In this document: piece after piece, positions 10,791-21,517 of the stretch
Position numbering within the stretch: the stretch's first letter is position 1
Layout: each line of letters opens with the position of its first letter
Assembly: GCF_000611645.1 (NCBI RefSeq)
Contig: NW_014013400.1
Location: forward strand, 5,359 to 34,956
Reading direction: 5' to 3'
Source: Monoraphidium neglectum
Taxonomy: Eukaryota > Chlorophyta > Chlorophyceae > Sphaeropleales > Selenastraceae
DNA length: 29,598 nt
Translations under genes and position numbers: made by a program
The notes under the pieces: generated by a model
The model's input: the letters and a program-made list of their open reading frames with translations, nothing else
What the model was told of the DNA's origin: nothing
The model's database searches: none

Positions 10791-11212
10791 TCCAGGAGCG
10801 ACGTTGCCGTTGCCGCCTGGTCTGCGCTGCTTGCTATGCCTCACCCTGTGCCTGTTACGGTATCACAATGAGCTTTCTCGTGAGCGCAAACCTGCCCCAC
10901 ACGATGCAATACACAGAGGCGTGATCTCGGTAGATCTGTGAGTAGGAGAATGGATCGGCGCTGGTAAATGACAAAGACGTGTGTACGTCAGGGTTGGTTA
11001 TGAGAAATTTGTTTTGCTGGACCCATCGCTCTCTTAAAGTCATAACCCGACACAACTGAAGGCGCTTCATCATCCCGAGCACCACATAAAGTACCGTATC
11101 GGACGGACACACAGCTACCAGGTGTTCTCATCGTCGCATGCTCATATATAGGCTCACCTGTGCCGTGCACAGTCACTTCGTCCCCGCCCGGTAGGCGGAG
11201 CGGCTTGCACCA
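10791..11212. promoter_or_regulatory. Shared divergent promoter region (BolA / TXNDC17-like)
   Basis: Only about 420 bases separate the two start codons, so both promoters must lie here. A TATA-like catatatagg run at 11143-11152 is 61-70 bases before the thioredoxin-like ATG, a reasonable distance for that gene. No comparable TATA box is clear for BolA. The rest shows no gene. Confidence 0.5.
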
Positions 11213-12260
11213 ATGCTCGCGCTCCGAGCCGTTGCGGCATCGGCTGGGCGCTCAGCAGGAAGAGCCTTCCCCAGCTGCAGCCGACTCGGCTGCCACCTCA
11301 CCATCATTCCGCTCGCGCGCAGGACCCCCCGGTGCCGGCCGCCGCCGCCAGCCGCAGCCGCGCGACCGCCAGGCGCGCGCCCCCGCAATACGATGAGCGC
11401 CCCGCTGCGCTGCGCCCACGTGACTGTCCCCTACACGGAGCTCGAAGCCGGCATAGAAAAGTGCGGACACAGCGCGGCCCGCAATCCATTCCACGCAGAC
11501 CCAGATCGACCCATGCGGCCACGCTTGCGCCCAGCCGCGCGCCCAGAGCGCCTGGCCAGGCACTTCCCTGTCGGCCACCATCCAAACAGTAGGGCTCTCA
11601 CGCTCGTGGGCGCATTGCACCACTGATGTAGTCTGTCGATTTCAACCGCGCAGGCTTGACCGCCTGCCGCCGCCGCGCTACGTCGTCTTCACCGCCGACC
11701 CGGACCCCGCCACTGGCCTGCCCTGGTGCCCCGACTGCGTGCGCGCGCTGCCGGCGGTGCGGCGCACGATGGAGGCGCAGGGCGCGGCGCTGCTGGAGGT
11801 CGGCGTGGGGCAGCGCGCGGACTGGAAGGGCAACGCGGCGCACCCCTGCAGGTGAAGAGGCGGCTGCCTGTGGGCGGGGCGGCTGCGGCAACTCCCCTTT
11901 AACACAGCCTGTGGTCAGGGCGCCGCGGCATGCGGCCACGATTTTTGAGGCTCAGCGCACCGCCATGCAGACAGCAGCTGCGCGCCCAGCAAGTCTTGGC
12001 TGATTGCACATAAGATGTTTTACGCACGCTCAAAAGGGAGTCGCTCATGACCTCTGACTCGGTTGCGCCGCAAACTTGCACGCGCCGCTGCCCCCAGGAC
12101 CGACCCGCGGTTCAACGTCGGCGGCGTCCCCACGCTGGTGCACTGGAAAGGCGGCGAGGAAGCCGGCGAGAAGCTGGGCGCTGAGCTGGAGAACGCGGCC
12201 TCTCCTGAGGAGGCTGTGGCTGTCGTCGCGAAGTTCATCCTGGACACTTCGGGCAAGTGA
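11213..12260 (+). CDS. TXNDC17: TXNDC17/TRP14-like thioredoxin-fold protein with an N-terminal extension
   Basis: Exons 11213-11460, 11654-11851 and 12098-12260 join in phase to 202 residues. Exon 1 from the first ATG has a 60-residue Arg/Ala/Pro leader (MLALRAVAASAGRSAG...), which looks like an organelle targeting peptide; an internal ATG at 11393 would give the plain 142-residue cytosolic form. The core reads RYVVFTADPDPATGLPWCPD, with the WCPDC active site at about 107-111, then RADWKGNAAHPCR and GGVPTLVHWKGGEE, which holds the conserved cis-Pro. WCPDC and the aspartate-rich loop before it define the TRP14 (DUF953) class, disulfide reductases of small substrates that act with thioredoxin reductase. 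The fit to the family is very good; the organelle location is inferred. Transcription is divergent from BolA. Confidence 0.92.
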
Positions 12261-12651
12261 ATGCCTCGGCCGTCGCACGTCGCACTTCGGGCAGGCCTGG
12301 CTCCCCAGGCCTCCAGCCCGCACGCCAGAATCAGAAGTCAAATAAAGCGGATGGGAGGCTACTGAGTTTGCGAGGTAGGGGCAGCGGCTATCAGAGTCAC
12401 CACAAATCACAGGGCTTGCATGCATGTGGCGCCGACTGTAACAGCTCAAAAACTTGGAAGGGCACCATTGTACAAGCTGCATCCATCTCAGTACAGCATA
12501 ATGTCCACCGACAAAGTCATAGTGGCAAAACAAAAGGGTCAAAGAGTCGATTTGGGGGACAGCAAGACAACTAAATTACGCCTGCAAGCGCGTGCCGGCA
12601 CGGCCAAATTGCGCAAACGGCTGGGCTGCCGAAGGGCTCGCCACCAATGTG
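12261..12651. other. 3' UTR region between convergent genes, with TGTAA
   Basis: A TGTAA at 12437-12441 lies about 180 bases after the TGA of the thioredoxin-like gene and is its likely poly(A) signal. The PREY-like gene ends from the other side at 12652. No ORF with a recognisable product is present. Confidence 0.5.
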
Positions 12652-13429
12652 CTACCGTCTGGCGGCATCCGTGCCGCTGCTGCCGCCGTCGCCGCCGCCC
12701 CCCACAGCCGCTGCGCCGCCTGCCGCGCCGTCCGCGCCTGCTGCGTCCCCCAACACGCGCCCGTCGCTTGGCACGAGGCGGGGTATGCCTCCAATAATGG
12801 GGTAGGCCACGCCAATGTCGTCATTCACGAGCTCCATGGCGGCAGGGTCAAACCTGGAGGCAAGCACACGCGCCCACACGTGTGTGTACGCGTGTGTGTA
12901 TATGTGTGCACGCGCGCGGGGGAGGAAGGGCTGTCGAAGGAGTACGCGTGAACCCTGCTGCTTGTCACTGCGCATTATCGGCTTCGTATGTGGGCTTATG
13001 CGTTTGGACCATGCGGCTGGGTTCAATGTACGCTCAAACAGGGACAGTGGAAAACCTGTCAATCGCTCTTGTAGTTGCTGCAGGCGCGATGCTGCCAAAG
13101 GGGTTCCAGCTGCGGTGCTGCTGGTGCGACAGCCGCAGGTAGGGAAGTTGCAATGACACTCTGCTGCGTGCAGCCAGTGATAGGCGTGGCTGTGCGCACC
13201 TGAGGGGTGTTTTGGAAAGCGGGCACACGAGGAAGGGCAGCAGCGACGTATCAAACTGGCCAGCGCCGTCGGCGGGGCCTGCTTCGGCTGCTGTAGCTGT
13301 TGAGGACCCTAATCGCCGCCGTCCTGCAGCGGCAGCACGTTCTGGCAGACATGTGGCCGCAGCTGCAGTTGCGCTGCGCCAGGTACCAGGCAGGCCATTG
13401 AGGGCACCGAGATATCGAATCAACGCCAT
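12652..13429 (-). CDS. PYURF: PREY / UPF0434 (Trm112-like) mitochondrial protein
   Basis: Two exons, 13429-13200 and 12853-12652, join in phase (AG|G) to 143 residues. The first ATG in frame is preceded by AGC. Residues 1-55 form a basic Ala/Arg leader typical of mitochondrial import. The Trm112-like domain follows: FDTSLLPFLVCPLSKTPLR at 59-77, then FDPAAMELVNDDIGVAYPI and IGGIPRLVPSDGR. This matches human PREY and bacterial UPF0434 proteins almost position for position. PREY is known as a mitochondrial chaperone for methyltransferases of complex I assembly and coenzyme Q synthesis; Trm112 plays the like role in the cytosol. Only one of the four Trm112 zinc cysteines is present, as in PREY. 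The C-terminus is a Gly/Ala run. The intron (13199-12854) contains GT-rich repeats. Confidence 0.92.
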
Positions 13430-13524
13430 GCTTATATGTGCCCCACGGCGCTGGATGATGATCTTCGTACTCACTGTCGCAGAAACGCCGGATCTGATGC
13501 CGTATGATTAGGGCAACTACCACG

Positions 13525-13546
13525 TATATATAGTCATTGGGTTACA
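13525..13546 (-). promoter_or_regulatory. TATA-like element of the PREY gene abutting a poly(A) signal of the upstream gene
   Basis: On the minus strand, TGTAA (13546-13542) lies about 250 bases past the stop of the 13795-15167 gene, and TATATATA (13532-13525) lies about 100 bases before the PREY-like ATG. The two are only nine bases apart, so end of one transcript and start of the next would nearly coincide. Confidence 0.4.
13542..13546 (-). terminator. Candidate poly(A) signal (TGTAA on the minus strand)
   Basis: TTACA on the given strand, about 250 bases downstream of the stop of the low-complexity gene. Confidence 0.4.
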
Positions 13547-13794
13547 AAGCGACTTTGGGGACAACTTGAAGTCAGTGTCACCAGGTGACAACACCATTGC
13601 ATGCGCTCATCACAACTGCAATTGCGGGCTGCTTGCTATACACAAACACCTAGGCGATACTGTACAAAACGGATCCCAGAAACCTCAAGCAGGAGGCGGA
13701 GTGTCGTGTGTCCCTCTCCTCGACCGGGCAAAGCGGGGCAACAAAGCGGGGCGCCACCGCCACGGCTGCCGCCTGGCTGGCAGCGCAGAGGCCA

Positions 13795-15167
13795 TCATCG
13801 GTCGCCACCATCCCCCTCCTCCCCCCATTCAGGATAGCTCCATTCTTCTTCCTGCATGGCTGTTGCCCATGCGGGCGTCCTCTGCACCTCCCCAACCACC
13901 TCGACGCTGACGTCATCAGCCCCCTCCCCTGTCGCCCCGCCCTCAGACTCCTGCCCCGCTGGCACCGCCTCACCGTCCGCCCCGAACAGAACGCCGCGAC
14001 CCTCCTCCACCACGCCGCCTGCCTCCGCCACAGCCCTTGCGACCTGCCCCTCTGAGCCGCGTCCCTCAGGCGATGCGGCCGCCTCAGCGCGCGCAGCGCG
14101 GGCTGTCACCAAGCCGCCCACGCCGGCCGGCCGGCCGGCGGCCCCAACCGCTGCACCAGTGGCATTTGCCGCCTCTGACCAGTTCACCGGGCCCCCACCA
14201 TCCTCAAGCTCCTCTGGCATTGGGGCGCCGCCTCCCTCCTCGCCCTCCACCTCCTCTCCCGCCGCCTCCTCCTGCTCCTCCTCCTCCTCCGATCCGCCCT
14301 CTTGCACCTTGTCCCCAGCCCTAGGGGGCGGCCCCTCCTCGCCTTCCTCTTTCGCCTCCTCATCCTGCACAGGCCCCAATTGCTGCTGCTGCTGCTGCTG
14401 CTGCTCCTGCTGGCGCAGGGGTGCGCGGTCAAAACCACTATCGTCCCAGCGAATGCCGTGCACCCAAGCCGTTGCCAATGCGCCAGCCGCCGCTGGCGCT
14501 CCAGACCCGGCCAGCGCGGCTGCATCGGGGACCGCCGCCGCCTCTGCATCAGCTGGCTGCGCGACCACGTCAGCGCCGGGGCTGGCGGGCTGCGGCAGTA
14601 GTGGGAGGGCTGTCGCAACCAGCGGGAATGGCAGCGGGGTGGATGTCGCGCCGAGCGGCGTTATGAGTTCGGGCGAGGTGGCGGCGTGCATGTGAAGCTC
14701 AGGAGAAGCAGACGGCTGCTGCTGCCGCTGCTGCTGCTGCTGCCGCCCAGGACTTGTCATGTTTGTTAGTAAGGCAGTGCCCCTGCCAGCCTGTTGAGGC
14801 AGCGTCCCGGCACCGCCGCCTTGCGGCCGTGGCGCGGCATCGGGCGGCGGCTCCGCCGCGCGCCACGCACTGCTGGGCAGCACCCGGCAAGCCAGCCACG
14901 TGATGCACAGGGAAGCGCCTGATGCGGCTGCAGACAGGAACGAGCCTCTCTTGGGCGGGCGGGCGCCGGCAGGGGGCGGGTCGTCGATGTGGCCCGCGTC
15001 CACGAGTTGCAGGGGGCGTTTCTGCGCGCGGGAGCGCGCGCGCGCAAAGGCGATAGGAGGTAGAAGTGGCGGTCAGCGGCGCCCGTCATCAGTGGTGCGC
15101 GCTGCACAGGATGGCTTGCTCCAGGCAGGTTGAAGCGCGCACAACATCTGGGGCGCCGCACGCCCAT
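13795..15167 (-). CDS. Low-complexity Glu/Gln/Pro/Ala-rich protein of unknown function
   Basis: A minus-strand frame is open from about 15021 to the TGA at 13795-13797, over 400 codons. Its first possible codon at 15003 is GTG, so an upstream exon is needed. A phase-compatible one runs from ATG 15167 to 15108, with a GTGCAG donor and the acceptor cgcgcag before 15021. One hydrophobic stretch (GASLCITWLACRVLPSSAW) lies near the N-terminus and could be a membrane anchor or part of a leader. Then come a mixed Gln/Arg run, a poly-Gln run (about 14383-14404) and a long acidic run (SEEEEEQEEAAGEE). Less biased islands such as WVHGIRWDDSGFDRAPL and EEEWSYPEWGEE argue for real coding. No domain is recognised. 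A plus-strand frame of 279 aa over the same bases is its Ser/Pro shadow. Confidence 0.5.
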
Positions 15168-16368
15168 CTCAGCGCAGCACCTGGCGCCTGAGGCTGCCGT
15201 AGAGCAAAATAGATTCCGTCAAGCCTACTTATTCACGACGCACCTTGGCGGCATGTTGCTCCATCGAGCTGCGAGGTCCCGGGTTCTCAGATCGGTAGCG
15301 TCAGCCTGTGAGTTCAGCTTGACAGGAGATGGTAGAGTTTTACAGCAGTAAATGTGCGTGGGCTGTAGTGTTGCGTGCTTCGCAGCTGACAAGACGAGTA
15401 TGACATCAAGGCTAAGGGAGGGCGGGCAGCCTCGACGGGGTGCATGGGCAACGGCTTCCAGTGTTTCATGTCCCGTGCACGGGCATAGAAAATCAGATCA
15501 CTCCTTCTGAGTAGGTGGATCTTTCGAAGCCAAGCGCGTGCAGTTACCCGGCGCCGTCGAGCTACATGGCTGCGCAACAAATCGATGCAAGGGCAGTGAC
15601 CAGACCAGATTCACCAGACCAGAACAGTCAAGGTTGAGAATGCCACTTTGTTGCTAAGATGTGGGACGAGACCCTGCATCAGGAAATTCGCGCACCTTGT
15701 TGTTAGGCAGTTGTTATTTTGAAGTCCCGCCTGCCTTGAGGGCTCAAGGTGACTTGCAGGCATTTGTTGGAGCTTCCGAGCCTGCAAAGCAGGCGGAGAG
15801 CCAGCTGGTGTCCTGCCGTCCAGTGCAGGTGGCAGGTTGCCCATGAGAGTCATATGGCAGATGCCCATAATGCCCAGGCACCCGTCTGCCAAGGCTGACT
15901 AACAGGCCGGCTGCCATGTGGTTGAATCGCTGGTGAAGAAGGTGCATGCAACTTCGGTCACAAGAGGGCTCCCAGGGGATTTCGAGAGCGACCAGTGCCG
16001 TGCCATTACCAGCGCAACCCACGCACGCATGCCAGCAGCAACTGATGGCGCCACCCGCTACTTTGGGGCATCAGTTCACAGCTCCTCAGCTGCCTGCACC
16101 TGCCACACAATTATCACTGAAACGGGTGTTGACAGCGCAACAGCCCTCAAGGGGTGCAAGAGGAGCAAGCCACAGCACGGCAACTGATCAACAGTATCAT
16201 TCGCAACGATATTGCACCAATCCCCGGTAAAAACAAAGGGAAAGCACACATGAGCACAAGCTGCCAGTACCAGCCCACCAATGGTGACGCGCGCAGCGCT
16301 TCGCACACGCCAGCCCAAGCAAGGGCGTCCCACCGCCGCGCAACCGCACGCGCACGCCCACGCGCACG
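15168..16368. other. Intergenic region
   Basis: About 1.2 kb between two minus-strand genes. Short ORFs on both strands overlap one another and show no domain. A stretch near 15260-15290 (gaggtcccgggttctcag) has a passing likeness to a tRNA T-arm, but no acceptor stem or anticodon arm can be built around it. It should contain the promoter of the low-complexity gene and the 3' UTR of MoaE. Confidence 0.45.
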
Positions 16369-16550
16369 TCACGCGCCGGCCGCCTGCACCTCTGCCCGCT
16401 CCACGGTGGCCGTGAGGCGCCGCGACTCCTCGTTTTCCTTCCAGACTGAGCCGTCTGTGAAGAACTCTTTCTTCCATATGGGCACGGTGGCCTTGAGCTC
16501 GTCAATGGCCCAGTGGACAGCCTGATGTGTGTAATGTGTGTGTGTGTGTA

Positions 16551-16588
<38 letters not shown>

Positions 16589-17937
16589 ATGCGCGTGTGC
16601 ATGCCTGTATGCATGCGAGTGAGTTTGCCTAAGTCATTCGTCGCCGCTTCAGCGGGCCGCCGCGTACCGAAAGCCGTGTCCCACCCATCAAGTCTGCAAT
16701 CATCCGCCCACCCCCCCCTCCCGCACCTCGAGCGCGGGCTTGCGGTGGGGGCTGGACACCGCGATGATGACGCTGGCCTCACACACCTCCACCACGCCCA
16801 CCCGGTGCGCCACGGCGACGCGGCTGACGCCCCAGCGCCGCCGGATCTCCAAGCACAGGTCCTGCGGTGAAGGCGTGAGCGGGGCGGCAGCGGTGCAGGC
16901 ATGGAATTTTTTGGGGGGGAGGTAGATGGGAATGGAGGCGCGGGGCGATGGTTGAAGAGCAAGAGGCATGCGACGAAAGGGGCCATGGGGGTTGGCAGCG
17001 TGTGGGGTTGCGGTATCAGAGAGTGGTGACCGCAGGTTGGGATGAGCTGGTTTTGCAAGGGCCTCTACCTCCCCGGCTTCCGATGCACACAAACTGTCCC
17101 CTGTCAGGTGAGAGGCTGTGCAGGCTGTGGTCGCAATCACGCGTGGACACGCCTCGCGCCCTCCTCAACACCCCTGCGCGCACATGCAAGTGGCGGGCGC
17201 GTGTCCAGTCAAATCACGACAAAGGGGCCCACCTTGAGCTTCCCCAGGGCCATGGGCACATAGGCCTCGTATTCCAGCCGCAGCACCCGCGCCCCCTGGA
17301 ACGTGTCGCGCGTCGTCCCCACAAACACGGCCACCGCCCCCGCCCCCGCATCCGTGACGAGCTCCGTGAGGCGCGCCGCCTCCAGCCGCGACGGCGTCAC
17401 CTCGACAAACCAGTGCGCGTCCTCGGGCCCCTGGAGCATCTGGCCCGCCGGCACGCGGGGCAGGGGCGGGGCGGTGCCCGCGCCCCCCGCTCCGTCATCT
17501 GTCGCCTGCTGCTGCTGCTGCTGCTGCTCTGAGCAGTGCACCTCCAGCTGCTGCTCGGCCCGAATTGCTTCCGCGTCTGCAGCGCCGCCGGGGCCGTCCA
17601 GCACCATGGGGTCCGTGGCGGCGGCTGCGCCGTCCCCGACGCCAGGGGGCGTCGTGGGCAGGGTCTGCCCCGTCTCAAGAAACTGCTTCGACCAGCGCTC
17701 CGCGGACACGCCTTCGGGCGGTGGCGCCGGCCACCCTTCTGAGACCCAGCGCTGGGCGGTTGTCAAGGAGGCGGCCGCGGCGTCTTGGCGGGCCTCGAAG
17801 TAGCAGGCCACGGCGGCAGCGCGCTGCTGGGGCGTGTAGCCATCGTCTATGTGGCGCCGCTTCGGCTCGGGGCCCAAGGCACTGCTGCCAGCTTGTTGTC
17901 CAGAGATTGCAGGTGCGTCTGCGTCTGGGGCGTCCAT
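16369..17937 (-). CDS. CNX6: Molybdopterin synthase large subunit (MoaE/CNX6) with a long N-terminal extension
   Basis: Exons 17937-17233, 16861-16727 and 16521-16369 join in phase to 330 residues. The MoaE domain fills about residues 173-325: WFVEVTPSRLEAARLTELV, GAVAVFVGTTRDTFQG, LRLEYEAYVPMALGKL, then VAVAHRVGVVEVCEASVIIA with VSSPHRKPALE, and AVHWAIDELKATVPIWKKEF. The catalytic-site lysines (KATVP and WKK) and the arginine of GTTRD are present, so activity is expected. With the small subunit (MoaD/CNX7) it inserts the dithiolene sulfurs that turn cPMP into molybdopterin in the cytosol, for nitrate reductase and other Mo enzymes. Plant and animal proteins start near the domain; this one has about 170 extra residues including a helix-turn-helix-like stretch (35-95) and a poly-Gln run (138-144). 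The extension is continuous with the domain in one exon, so it is not a splicing guess. Confidence 0.95.
16527..16600. repeat. (TG)n microsatellite at the 3' end of a MoaE intron
   Basis: Interrupted TG tract; in the sense of the gene it is (CA)n and reaches to within a few bases of the acceptor AG at 16523-16522, where a pyrimidine tract would normally be. Confidence 0.95.
17508..17528 (-). repeat. CAG run encoding poly-Gln in the MoaE extension
   Basis: Seven CAG codons on the coding strand, between the extension and the MoaE domain. Confidence 0.9.
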
Positions 17938-20900
17938 TGCCTGCCGCCGCTGCTGCTTACTGCCGTCCTCTACACGTTCACCGCCGCCGCGTGGGTGCAG
18001 CCCGCGTCAGCCGGCTGTTGGGGGCTCTGCTACCCGCGCTGCCCTGGCGCTGGTGGCGCGTCAGCCAGGTGCGTGCGCAGGCCCAGCTACTGGGATAGGG
18101 AGGTCAGTGGGGGACAGAGTGTCACATTGGTGCCAGAAGTGATGGCGTAGGAACGGCGGATGCTATGCGTCCGAGATGGTGTACCGTGTCGGCGCACGGC
18201 GCTGTCCCCGCTGCTCATGTAATTCACAGGGACAAGCGGGGGACGTGCGCGGTGCGACTTGGCCCGTACCTGTCTTATACAGCTGAAAACTTTTGGTATG
18301 CTCGATAGATTGGTGATCCGGTGGACGGCGCGTGTTCGCAACACAGCATGCCCAGCAGCTGACGTTCTGGTTGCGGAGCACGCGACAGACAAGCAACAAG
18401 CAACGGCAAAGGTTATGACTGCGGCTCTGTCTATCTGCGCCACAGTAAAGTGGCACCGGCAGGGTCACCCGCGCCGTGGGCGTCGGTGCAACTGCATCGA
18501 CTTCCCCCTGGATCATGAGCCCCATTGCTGCCGCGTTGTGAGGGCGAAGCAGCAACTGGCTGTGCCCAGATGTCATGCACTTCTATTGCAGACACTGTGC
18601 TGTGTGTTATTCGAGAGCATCATGCCACCGGCGCGGCGGTTCTTGGCATTCCCATGAAGCCCAGGGGTGGCTGCCTGTCACTGGTAAGTGTAAATGGGTA
18701 AAGCCGCCAAAGGGCAGACTGTTGCGCTCGTAAGTACTGTGGCGGCACGTGGAAGATCAGGCATGATTGTGCAAGCAGTAGTGATTGGATGTGTTGTTTA
18801 CACGGGTGTTGAAGGGCGCAACACGTGGAGTGCGCGCAACCCATCGGGGCTGGTGGCACGGGATAAGTTTTGTATTGCGTGTGAAATGGGGACCTTGCAA
18901 AACCGCTCGGGCGCGCGCGCGACGACACGCATCAAGCTAGCGTACATTGCACGCGAGGCAGACCAATTGGTCACTGGGCAAGACCAGGTCGGGTGACATG
19001 CGTCGTGCAGGCGTTGGCGCATTCGCAGGCATGCAAATCTGCGCGCCAACACGCCATGGGAGCCCGAGCAGGGCGCCCTGGGTTAGATGGCCACTCGCTC
19101 TGGGCGCCGGCGGGCGCCAGAGAAGTCAGGCCACTGGCAAAAACGCCTTGGCCTGCTTGATGCACGCAGTGCGCGTTCATGCAAAGGGCAGCGCGTTCAC
19201 ACAGTCCAACGGGTGCGCAACAGTTGCAGTTGCACCTGGCTGGCTGGCTCGCTGGCTCCGAATCAAGGTTGCCACCCCCCATCCGAAAAGGCACAAGACC
19301 GAGAGAGACGTCAAGACGTGAACAGGCACGCGCGTGCTGGTTGCACGGGCACATATTCCTTGCGCCCTGCTGCCCAGAAAATCGCAGGGCGAGGGTGCCT
19401 TGCTGTGGGCGCCACCAAGGCCGCCTCTGTCACGTGGTTTAACCCTTGAAAAACCCGCCGCGCTTGTGGGCGATGCGCTGCACGGGGCATGGGCAGCAAC
19501 GGGGAGAGAGTCATGGCAAAGAGGCGGCGGTCCCCTGAGTCCGGTGAGGGGCTGCGGGCAAAGCAGTCCAACCCCTGCAAACAACACGCTGACAGAGCCG
19601 TGGAATTTTCTGAGAGATGCTTCGGCCTTGAGCCGTATCCGGAAAGCAGAAGGGCCGCGCGTCGCAGGCGAGACCGTCGGGTTGGGCGCGCACGAAAGTG
19701 CACCGCGCACACGGGGCCATTCCAGCGTTGTCGAGGCGCTGTGCGGCGCCTCATGATTGGAGCGCAGGCCGCGAAATGCTGGGTGGGAAGCGCATGACCT
19801 CCAACATGGGGACAGAGAAAGCAAGGTGGGCAGACAGATAGGCACGCGCACAAGCGGGCTGTTGCAGTGGCATGGGGCCGGCCGCTGGTCGGGGAAAGTG
19901 GTTGGAGAGGGATCGCTCGCGCAAAGCCACGACGGGCGCGGCACACCCCCAGCTTGTTGTTGCGGCAGTCTTCCGGGCATCTTCTGGGGTGATCGTTTTT
20001 CGAGTACGGTAGTAGCACAAGGGTCTCTTCAGCCCTCCGCAAAGAGAGGTGGGGGGTGTTGGCGCGCTGCCCTTGTGCAAGGCGGCCCGCGCGGCCGAAA
20101 CTAGGGCGAGACATGGGGTTGCCACACCGCGGCACAGCGGGAAGTTTGGCCGCGATGCTGCGTAGCTTTCCCTTGAGCAACCAACAGCATTGCAGAACCT
20201 ACAATAGAACATCAGGAGGGGCAATCCACACGTGCTTGCTTGCAATGGGGCGCAGCGTGCAGGAGGGTCGAGCCCATGCACACGCGACCCAAGCCAAGCC
20301 AGGTGCGGGCGCAACCGCAGTCTCTTCAAGGGCGCGGCGGCGCGCAGCCAAGGGCTGCGACGCGGCCCCCGCGCTCCCGTTTCTTGTGTGTGTATGTGTG
20401 AGTGGGTGGTCAGGGCCGACGCTACGTCTCAGTAGCTCTCGCCGGCCCGAGCGGCCGCTGCGGCCGTCAGCCCTCGCTGCGCCTGGCGGCGGCGCTAGTG
20501 TCAGTGATGCACCCTGAGAAAAAGTGCAGAGGCAGGGCGCCCCCGCGCGGGCGGGGGGCGGCAACGGGGGTGGATCCGCGAGCGTCCAGCCCCATAGGGG
20601 AGGCTGTCCGGGATCAAAGACGAAGCAATGTGCTCGAACCGCACGCGGCGCTGCGACAGCCGGTGCGGCGACGATTTGGCCAGGCCGCTCACGACGGCCG
20701 CCGCGGGGGCGCCGTTGCAGCCAGGGTCCCCGCACGGCGCTGGGGCTGCCATCCGGGGCCGCCAGGTGCTCCTGCCGCCCTTCTCCTCCGCTGCGATGGG
20801 GGCCAGGGCGCAGGCCCTGCGCCGCCCTTGACCCGTCCTTGAGCCAAACGTGTCATTCCTTAATCTCGCTTGCCATCTCCAGCCAGGCCCCGCAAGACAT

Positions 20901-21030
20901 CCATGGGGACGAGAGACCTCCAGCAATACACCTTGCGCCTCCGGACCACCAACGCATGCGGCGACGGGGTCAGCTCTCTGCAGCGGCCCCACCCAGGGGT
21001 CAACACCGCCGCTGCTGTGGCCCAGTGCCC
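17938..21030. other. Long region without a supported gene
   Basis: About 3.1 kb lie between the MoaE start and the stop of the OPR-like gene. The minus strand at about 19180-20330 is open in all three frames for 190-289 codons, but none of the products has a recognisable domain and the longest begins at TTG. A plus-strand stretch at about 17930-18080 reads hydrophobic in one frame (LLLTAVLYTFTAAAWVQPAS) and ends near a GTGCGTGCG donor-like site; it could be an exon of an unrecognised divergent gene. I can name nothing here with confidence. Confidence 0.4.
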
Positions 21031-21517
21031 TCAGCCCATGGCCGCGGCGCCGGCAGGCAGCGGGCCCGCGGGCGCGACGCCCGCGCCCGGGCCCGCGCCG
21101 CCCGCGGCGCCCCAGAGCGACCCCGCCGTCGACGTGGCGAGCCCCTCCCCCGCGAGCCGCCGCTGCGTCTGTGCAAACAGCACCGCCTGCTGCTGCGGCG
21201 GCGCGTGCGCGAGGCGGGCGCGTTGGGACTTGTTTGTCGCCACATCGGGCAGGGGTAGCAGCGGCGCTGGCACGTGTGGCTGGTGGCCAATACCGCCGCC
21301 GCCACCGCCGCCGCCGCCGCCGCCGCCCAGGCTGATCGGCGTGCGCGGCGACGTGCCCGCGCTGCTGGTGCCGTACGCGACCTCCAGCGTGAAGCCGTGA
21401 GACGGGTCCGCGCCGAACGCCGCCGGGGCACCGCCGCCCGCGCGGCCGCCGAACGGCGAGAGCCCAGGCCCAAAGGGCGGCATCGCCGCGGGCGGCGGCC
21501 GAGCCGCGCCAGCACGG

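Noticed and set aside
13856..14695. Plus-strand Ser/Pro/Cys-rich ORF of 279 aa
   Set aside because: It mirrors the minus-strand Gln/Glu-rich frame; the poly-Cys run is the reverse of CAG codons. The minus strand has the more protein-like islands.
15255..15300. Possible tRNA fragment
   Set aside because: A short T-arm-like run is present, but no acceptor, D or anticodon stem can be formed on either strand.
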